NCBI RefSeq assembly: GCF_000002425.4
Contig: NC_037270.1
Location: forward strand, 3,075,680 to 3,139,679
Direction: 5' to 3'
From: Physcomitrium patens
Taxonomy: Eukaryota > Streptophyta > Bryopsida > Funariales > Funariaceae
Length of the DNA stretch: 64,000 bases
A program made the position numbers and the translations under genes. Positions 56,241 to 64,000 of this stretch are shown here, in pieces. Within the stretch, counting starts at the first letter, position 1; each line of letters begins with the position of its first letter. Below the pieces are notes generated by a model. The model was not told where the DNA came from. It saw nothing but the letters and a program-made list of their open reading frames with translations, and did no database searches.

Positions 56241-57760
56241 GTCGTGCTATCTCTTGCCACCCTTGAAAAACCCTAGTCTTTGTATTAAAAAAGAGCTAGA
56301 CGCGAATCTGGATTTAGTCTTCCAGCCTCGCCTCCCAACTCCCCTCTCGCATCGTTGATTAAAGTTTGGTTGAACTTGTAGTCGTCCGAGGCGTAATGAG
56401 GATGTGTTTGAAAAATAGCCAAAGGCCAATCTGGATTCACTCCTTCATCGTCCGAGGCGTGCTAAGGATGGTGCTGATGCTGAGGTCGATGGCGAGAAGC
56501 GGAAACAGCGCAAATTTTGTTGCCATGTTTCTGTGAATGAGGTAATAGCTATGCTTAATCTGCGAGGGTTGTACTGCCAATTCTTGCAGTTTGTTGTTTA
56601 TAGTTTTTGCGAGTTTCTACATACTGGTCCTTGAGGTGGTAACCAATGATTTGTTAGTCATGACTAATTACTGAATTCATTAGTACACTCTTATGAATGG
56701 ATACCTACTGGAACTTCTAAGCTTGAATTCGCAATTTGACGCTTGTATAATATGGATTTGTTTTGAGAGGAGAAACTGGCGAGGGCGCCAATCTACCGAG
56801 GTATCGTGATTGAGATAAGAAGAGGCCGGAGGATATCAATCTCAGGGAGGGAAGTAAAACAGGGAAGGATAGGCTCTGTGATTTCAAAGATAAGTAACGC
56901 CTGTTCTACCCTTGTTGCCTTGAATCTTTTTGCAGTAGTGTGGTGCGAGGGCGCTTGTAGTGTCAGTTTTTTTAGTTGGTTGAAATTTTTGAATGTAGAC
57001 CACAAATGTGGGTTGTATAGTGGGGTTGTAGCATCATTGGCACTTGGAAAAGGATTTGAAATTTTTTATGGTTTAAAATATGGATGGAGTGTATTCTGCG
57101 CTTGTGATGTGGATGTTGATTTCAATTTGATTGAGGAGGTTAGTCCTCTGGAGCCTTGTGTTGCATGCATAAATCTTCCACCTTGTAAGGTCTTTAGGAC
57201 TCTTTTGTGTGACTTGAGCATTGTGAATGGTTTACAATTTGTGGAGATATATTCTTAATTACCATGGTTTTTTTTTTTTTTACTCTGTAGTGATAGTCAA
57301 AGTAATAATGAACCATGGTATCCTCCTACAATTGGGTTGGTGGCAATTTTGGAGGACAACTAAATCTTGGCCTGCAATCTAAAGGTATGTTTATTAAAGA
57401 GCATTTGCTACAACTATTTTGGAATTTTTTAAGCATCCTTGACTAACTTGATAAATGTCATAGCATCTTTTAAAGTATTTGTATTTTCTAAAATTCCATT
57501 ATCTCCATTTTTTCAATATTGTGTTCTTATATGTTAGTATTTATTAGTATTTATTACTTTACACTAATGCTAGTCTAATAATTCTTTGTTATAGTTAACC
57601 ATATTATCATACTTATTATAATGTAGGTTCTACTGATTTTCACTATGTTTCTTTTATAAAACCAAAAAAGGTTCATCATAGAAGGGGGAGCAAAGAAAGT
57701 AGGTGTTTTCTTGTTAGAAAAATTAGAACATGTAAAGGTTTATATTTTTGATCCTCATAA
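56241..57760 (+). pseudogene. Doubtful transcribed locus or decayed gene
   Basis: Gene-like signals: a telobox AAAACCCTAG (56267-56276), a GC-rich leader, and candidate exons. One candidate is about 56419-56541 (frame with HRPRRAKDGADAEVDGEKRK, ending at donor GAG/GTAATA). Another is about 57292-57384, preceded by T-rich TACTCTGTAG and ending AAAG/GTATG. A third starts about 57627 after AATGTAG, with HYVSFIKPKKVHHRRG. The first two are not joined by a clear frame, and the second reads either NNEPWYPPTIGLVAILEDN or MVSSYNWVGGNFGG. A phrase CGTCCGAGGCGT is repeated 67 bp apart in the first part. It may be a gene fragment, a non-coding RNA or a pseudogene; no product was recognised. Confidence 0.3.
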
Positions 57761-58213
57761 AGTTGTTGATTACGTGTTTTTATTAAAAGAATTTTTTTAA
57801 CCTTTGAAGATTTATTGCTTCATATTGATAATTATTATTATTTTTTTCTCTACATTTATATTTTTCACAATAAGACATTTGAGATAGTTAATTTGAATAT
57901 TAATTTGAATATTTTTCATTTTTCTTGTAACATTTTGAATTTATTGCCATATATCTTATATCTTATAGGAATTGTTTATAGTTTATTTAGTTTATATACT
58001 TATTGCTAATAGTATTTATGTTGTTATAATTGGTATTTTTGCATTTGAAGGGATTATTAATCAAGAATTATTTTAGCCTTGATATTGTGCTACTAAAAAT
58101 ATCAAATAGAATATATGAGAAACATGTCATATATATTTACTATTTTTAGAAAATATATCAAATAATTTAAAAAAAATAGATATTAGTTATTTAATATTGC
58201 TTGACATTGAATT
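57761..58213. other. AT-rich spacer
   Basis: No gene or repeat was recognised between the doubtful locus and the LTR of element F. Confidence 0.5.
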
Positions 58214-58744
58214 TGTATTATGAATATATTTATAATTATTTAAATAAGATAAATAAGTAGAAATAAGTAAATATAGATTAATTTGATAATATTTTTTGGA
58301 TAATTTTTCTAAAAGTTTCATAGATGTGGTTTCACCTTTATACATGTCTATAAGTGATTAGTAGGTTAAAAACTTGGTCAACAAATTAATTACATGTCAT
58401 ATGTATTGATAGTTTGTAATATAAGTTATTAATATGGCATACATATAAAAAAAACTTGTATTGTAAGTTAAGACATGTATCTTACAAATTAAACATATGT
58501 TGGAGGTTTTATAAAATGTTGCCATATAGCTTTTAGATAGAAAATATACATAGAGACAAGAATGATATTTTTTATATTTTTATTAAGTATTTTTTTATTT
58601 TTAGTCTAATTTTAAGAGTTTCTAATTTTTTAGCTTTTAATAATATCTATTTTAAGTTTTTATTTTCTTATTTTTAATTTTTCATTTCTTTTTTATTTAT
58701 TTTTTACTTATTTATGTATTTTGTTTGAATTTTTATCCTTGATA
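58214..58744 (+). repeat. Element F 5' LTR
   Basis: About 531 bp matching the A/C LTRs throughout, including the TATA box and the GACAAGAATG segment. GATTCACAAGA follows as the equivalent of the self-complementary primer site. Confidence 0.7.
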
Positions 58745-60647
58745 GATTCACAAGAATCCTAACTCATTGTTCTTGCCTTGTTTTTAGAAGAAAATTAATT
58801 ATCTTACTTTTATTTTTGTATTTTAAAAGTTATAAATTATGTGCCTTGAACTAATATTTATTTTTTTAACATTAAATTTTTTTCTTAAAGAGAGTAGATT
58901 ACCTTTTTTAAAAAAAAATCTTATTTGATATTAGAAGTTGTCCATTATCTTCCTTAAAAGTTGATTTATGAATTTATTAAATTATTTAAAAAGAAAAGAA
59001 AAAAATCATAGATGCCACACTAAGCAGAAGTCAAAATAGATTTACAACTATTGCAGATCTTCACAAACTTGTCGATGTTCTTGGGGTGAAAATTTCATTC
59101 ATCACTAATATCAACTATGGAAGCATTATTTTTATACCTATAGAAGAAGTTCAGAGTCTATGCGAAGTAGTTGTGCAACTGAAGGAAACAAATACATCAA
59201 CTTTAATTCTAAATTTAAGAAGCTTTCCTTCTAGAAGCACAAGAGAAGCAAGGATTAGTATGCCTAGAAGTTTGATAGAACAAGATTAAAATTTTGACAA
59301 TTTTTGCAACTAATCAAGCTTTATATAAAATTGCATCTTTTCTAATATCCTAATGGATTCATTCAAGTTGGATTCATATCTACACTTTTATTTAGATGTG
59401 TTCACTCTTAGTTTGCACCTTTAATAAAAAAATATTTATGGTTCTTTTATGATTTGAATTCATTCTTAGAAAAATTTATGAACACATTTGAAAAAAGTGA
59501 TTAAAAAAAGTAGTAGAGACCAAGTTCTTATTTTTACAATAAAAATCACAATCAACCACCATATATGCTATTAAATTCTATACTTGTGATATAGATTGAA
59601 ATAACAAAGCGTTAATTAATCAATTTTTATATAGATTAAAGGATAACATCAAAGATTTGTTGTTGACAATATTAAAAGTAGATTTTTTAGAATAATTTAT
59701 AACTCAAGCCATTACATGCAATAATTGACTATTTAAAAGATGTCATGAATAAATATTTGATTAGATAGGAACAAGTCAAATAATGACAATAGCTCTAAAG
59801 TTTTAAAAAATTTATTCATTAAGCTCAAAACTAATGCAAATTAATATGGTACATTTTAAACCTCTCATTGAATAAGAAAAGATTTTACATCATCAAGAGA
59901 ATTTTTGCCTATATTATAGAAAAGCTAAACACATTGCTTACTATTATCCAAAGAAACAATGCAATTATAAAATGAGAAGAAAGATTGCTAGAAGAGATAA
60001 TTTGCCAAAAAAAGAATTTTTGCAACTACAATATAAATTATTCAGCTAAAATCATGTATAATATCTGATAAAAGTTATATTCTCTTTGGAATTTTTTCAA
60101 CTTATTTTAAAATAGATGTATGTTTAGGACCTAAAAATTACAAAGCCTTTATCTTATTAAATTTAGGAGCCTCAGCTTGTTTTATAAATGAAGACTTTGT
60201 CAAAAAATAAGAAATATTTTTAATTAAGAGAACTAAATCCCTACACATAGACATAATAAATGATTTTTTGTTGTCTTTTGGAGATGTTATCCATTATTTC
60301 TTTAGATGTAGCAATCAAAGATCATAATAGTATAGTAATATTTAATGTAATAAGATCTTTTTTTAATCTATTTATTTTTAAATAATCATGGTTTAAAAAA
60401 ATATAAATCTCAAATAGATTGGATTTCTTATAATCTTAACTTTTCTTGTAGTTTAATTCAAAATTTTATTTGTCACATAGAAATACATAATTCTAACTCA
60501 TCCAAATTGCTACTAGTAAATGTAAGAAGTTTTATACATGCAATAAAAAAAGATCATTTTTTATTATATATATACCATGTCTATTTTTGATTATAAAAAG
60601 ATATTAAGAAACATTATTAGTCAATATTAAGATTTTCAAGACGTTTT

Positions 60648-60649
<2 letters not shown>

Positions 60650-60678
<29 letters not shown>
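60650..60678. repeat. (TA)n microsatellite inside element F
   Basis: About 29 bases of pure TA repeat in the protease/RT spacer region of F. It must have arisen after F inserted. Confidence 0.8.
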
Positions 60679-62137
60679 TCTTTTAGAGCATTGATCCTAT
60701 AATTGTTTGATTAATCTTTAAGAAGAAGTTCAATTGTCATTTGGACCAATCTACAATTGATTGCAAAATAAGTTAGTTGCACTTAAGAAGCATTCTAATG
60801 AAAACTTAATCAAGAACTTCATATGCTATTGAAAATCTCTAGCAAGAGCTCTTATCTTGTTTATAAAGAAAAAAGTTCTACCTCTAAGGATGTGTATAGG
60901 CTATTGAGGACTTAATAAGATTACCATCAAAAATAGGTACTCTTTATATCTAATTTTAGAATTTCTTTACCAACTAAATCAAGCAAAGATCTATTTAAAA
61001 ATAAATCTATAAAGAACATACAATCTTATTTGTATAAAAAAAAATATATAAAAAATGAATGAATGAATGGAAGACTTCTTTCAAAACTAAGTATGGATGT
61101 TTTGAATATAATATCATATCTTTTGGATTCATAAACATACTAGCTACTTTTTAATATCTTATAAATGACATTTTTTGTGAGTTTCTTGATAATTTTATTG
61201 TTTGCTATTTAAATGATATTCTAATCTATTCTAAGAATATAAAAGAATATGAATTTCATATTTGTCATGTACTACAAAAACTTAGAGATATAAGATTATA
61301 TGCCAAGATAGTAAAGTGTATATTCCACATTACTTAAGTTGACTTCTTAAGATATATCATTTCCAACAAAGGCCTTATGATGGATCCTTAGAAGGTCCAA
61401 ATTATCATAAATTGGAAGATTTCAAAAATATTAAGACATATGCAATACTTTTTAAGGTTTGCTAAGTATTATTTGATCTTCATGAAGAACTTTTTTTAAG
61501 CTATAGCTCTACAAACACATTTGATATGTAAAGAAAAATTTGAGTGGAATAAAGAAGCTTCAAAATTATTTGATATTTTAAAAAAAGAATTTATTTTTGT
61601 ATTAATCTTGTATTTCATTGACTTCTTTGAGGTAATTTTTATGGAAATAAATGCATCAAAATTTGCATTCAATATAATATTATCACAAATGGAAGAAAAT
61701 AATAAATTCCATGTAATAGTTTTTTATTCCAAGAAATTTTTAGCAATAAAGATCAAATACAAAATCTATAATAATAAATTTCTTATAATTCTAGATTCTT
61801 TCCAAAAATGATATCATCGTTTAAAAAGTGCTTTTAGTTCAATCATTATATATACAAATTAGAAGAATCTTGAGTATTTTATATCAACACATATGTTGAA
61901 TCATTACCAAGCTTGTTAAAGCATGTCATTATCAAGATTTTTAGTGTCGCAAATGTAGAAGGCTATGAAAGACTTTGTATAGGTATGTAATATTTACTCA
62001 AGGTCAAAAACTCCTTATCATTGATCTTATGGACTTTTTCAAGTGTTGCTTATCTTAAAAATAAACATAATCTTTTATTTCTATGGATTTTATTATAGAT
62101 CTCCAAAATTCAAGTTCATATGACTCTATATTTATGT

Positions 62138-62365
62138 TGTCATAGCAATAATCAATGGTTGTTGTTGCAAGAATTATCAAAGATAAGGACATAACATATA
62201 CACTTGCCTTATTAGAATTATAATTTTGTCACAAGTATCTATTGATATAACTTATTTATAATGGATTATATATTATTTATATAGAATTAATTATTTAGAA
62301 ATTAGCTTATACTAAAGAAATGACAAGTGAATTTATTCACATCATAAAAAATAATATTTATAATT

Positions 62366-62404
<39 letters not shown>

Positions 62405-62597
62405 CTATAAAAGTTTTATTATTATACAAGTTTATATTATATAAATTTATGAAGATATATATATATATATATATATATAGATATATTTAATAAATTAATT
62501 TGAACTAAAATAAATAAGATATATAAGATTTTTAAATGAATTATTTTATAAGATTATTAAAATATTAAATGTTAAATGAATACTTTACTAAATAAGT
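62138..62597. other. AT-rich spacer with TA repeats
   Basis: Between the broken end of F and the LTR of G. It contains (TA)n at about 62369-62398 and 62456-62478; nothing else was recognised. Confidence 0.55.
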
Positions 62598-63139
62598 TGT
62601 CATGGACAAGAACTCAAAGAAGATATGGAAAAAAAATAAAAAATGAATCAAAGAGAGATAATAAACTAAAAATAAGAAAATAAATATATTTATTAAAAAA
62701 TTAGACTTATTGTTCTCAGAAGCTAGAAAATTAGAGGCTCTTGAAACTAGACTAGAAATAAGAAAGGAAATAAAAAAAGTGAAGAAAGTTTTATTTTTTT
62801 TTTCTATATATACTATCTACCTAAGAGTTACATGACAACGTTTTATAGGACCTCCAACACATGTCTAATATGTAAGGCATATGTTTTAACTTCCAAAGTG
62901 AATTTCCTATATGTACGCCATATAATTAATTTGTATCACAAGTTACTAATATGTGTGCTATGTAGCTAACTTCTTGGCTAAGTTTTTAATTTATCAATCA
63001 CCTATAGACATATATAAAGATGAAACAATATCAATAAAGCTTCTGAAAAGCTTCTTTACAAGTTATTATATAATTAATCTACTTTTATTTACTTCTACTT
63101 ATTCATATTATCTAAATAACTATAGATTTATCTTTTATA
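62598..63139 (-). repeat. Element G 3' LTR
   Basis: About 542 bp, the inverse of the A/C LTR, starting TGTCATGGAC in plus coordinates and ending before TTACCTC. Confidence 0.72.
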
Positions 63140-63222
63140 TTACCTCTTTTTTTAGGAACAAGTTTCATGAGGAGCAATGATGATATATTGAATGTAACAG
63201 AGTATAGATAAGATATTTGTAT

Positions 63223-63790
63223 TGTTGATGTATAGAAATAGATAGTTGGAACCATGTTTAAGAAGTTTATAATTTTTTTTAGAATTGGAGCTAAGTTAGT
63301 AGATTATATAGGATCTACCATGATACATTTTATAAAGAGCTTAGAGCAATTATCTAGGTGGAATTCACTATAAAATATTCTAAATAGAACTTAGGATGGT
63401 TATTTAAGTGAGATCTATCATTAAAAATATTCTAAAATGTTCCAAGATGGTTGAAAAAAATATAAATAGGACTAGCGAAGGTCATTTGGACATATGATCA
63501 AGTATGTCTTTGGACCTTTTTTCTTAATGAAATTTGATTTTACATCTTCTTGTTTAATTCTATTTTTATTATTATTATAGTTTATATTACTCTATATTAT
63601 AGTAGAATTTATGTTGCTTTGAATTAGAAGGATTTTAGATTTTTAAGATAGTCCGGTCCTATTTTATTGATATCAGAGTGAATGTTAGATTAATCTATAG
63701 TAATATATTAATAGCTACCATCTAATTTGAGGTTAGTTGTTGTAGTCACATTGAAAATTGTGTTGAGATTATTATGAACTACTCTTAAGA
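63223..63790 (+). mobile_element. LTR and leader of another retroelement, probably copia-type
   Basis: An LTR-like stretch (about 63223-63667, starting TGTTGATG, TATA box AAAATATAAATAGG near 63.46 kb) is followed by TGATATCAGAG (63668-63678), one base away from the plant initiator-tRNA primer site TGGTATCAGAG and right at the LTR end. It interrupts G. Only the first part is present; the limits are approximate. Confidence 0.42.
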
Positions 63791-64000
63791 AGTTAGTTAG
63801 AAAAAAAAAATCATTATAATAGTAGTATTTATCTTTTCTTGAGATATTCAATGTCTTATATGGCTCTAAAATAGATATGTGAAATATGAGATGGATTTTC
63901 ATAAATTCTTATAGATATAATCAATAAGTGATTAGATTGACTTATTCATAAATAGAAAATAGTCTAAATATATGATAATCCAACTTATCTCTATAGCAAA

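Larger units (their letters stand above)
58214..62137 (+). mobile_element. Element F: old chromovirus copy of the A/C family, truncated
   Basis: The 5' LTR (58214-58744) is followed by leader, gag (about 59.0-60.0 kb, knuckle near 59.92 kb), protease (about 60.1-60.5 kb), RT (about 60.8-61.3 kb) and RNase H (about 61.5-61.8 kb, MEINASKFAFNIILSQ), then part of integrase (about 61.94-62.13 kb). No 3' LTR in this orientation was found. It is extremely AT-rich and a fossil with dozens of breaks. It is closest to E. Confidence 0.72.
62598..64000 (-). mobile_element. Element G: chromovirus 3' end, minus strand, runs off window
   Basis: A minus-strand copy of the A/C family. Its 3' LTR is at 62598-63139, followed (in plus coordinates) by a polypurine-tract equivalent and the ATGAGGAGCAATGATG phrase that matches the sequence before the A 3' LTR. 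After an inserted LTR comes the integrase C-terminus (63.7-63.9 kb, MKIHLIFHISILEPYKTL). The rest of G lies to the right. It is a fossil with many breaks. Confidence 0.72.

Noticed and set aside
56806-57258. Plus-strand frame of 150 codons (starts MIEIRRGRRISISG)
   Set aside because: Looks protein-like in places but lies between the better candidate exons and shows no family; probably intron or non-coding, so not listed as a gene.

Overview
The window looks like nuclear DNA of a land plant, most likely a non-flowering one such as a moss. The grounds are a plant-type Mediator subunit 8 gene with many GT-AG introns, and several Ty3/gypsy chromoviruses of the Tcn1-like kind, which are known mainly from fungi and mosses. 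The species itself is inferred, not proven. Three sorts of DNA alternate: a pile of nested LTR retrotransposons (about 1-37.7 kb), AT-rich filler (37.7-41.4 kb and 54.9-56.2 kb), and a GC-richer gene island (41.6-54.9 kb). A further doubtful locus lies at 56.2-57.8 kb, and old retroelement remains run from 58.2 kb to the end.

The pile can be read as seven layers. Element E (minus strand, very decayed) was split by C (TSD TATAG). C was split by X, probably a solo LTR, and X was split by D (TSD ATAAA). D took two hits in its gag region: a solo LTR (B1) and a short B-family element (B3, TSD ACGC). B1 was split by B2, a long B-family element in the opposite direction. B2 was split in its gag region by A (TSD CTTAA), the youngest, whose LTRs differ at about nine of 552 positions. 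A, C and D are chromoviruses carrying gag, protease, RT, RNase H, integrase and chromodomain, followed by an extra ORF of about 140 codons before the 3' LTR. Just behind their 5' LTR lies a stretch complementary to the probable RNA 5' end, as in self-priming Tf1-type elements. The B family is a separate gypsy group with LTRs of 1.1-1.25 kb, a tRNA-type primer site and no chromodomain that I can see. All these copies are treated as fossils.

The gene island holds MED8 (14 coding exons, 604 residues) on the plus strand. Downstream is an unrecognised four-exon gene coding for a largely helical protein of about 406 residues. A 204-bp MITE with 22-bp terminal inverted repeats sits just upstream of the MED8 leader. 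Beyond the second gene lies a 1.6-kb inverted-repeat structure with arms of about 350-380 bp. At 56.2-57.8 kb there are gene-like signals (a telobox, GC-rich leader and candidate exons) that do not form a clear gene. The right end holds F (plus strand) and G (minus strand), two decayed members of the A/C family; G carries another, probably copia-type, LTR. No tRNA, rRNA or CRISPR was seen.
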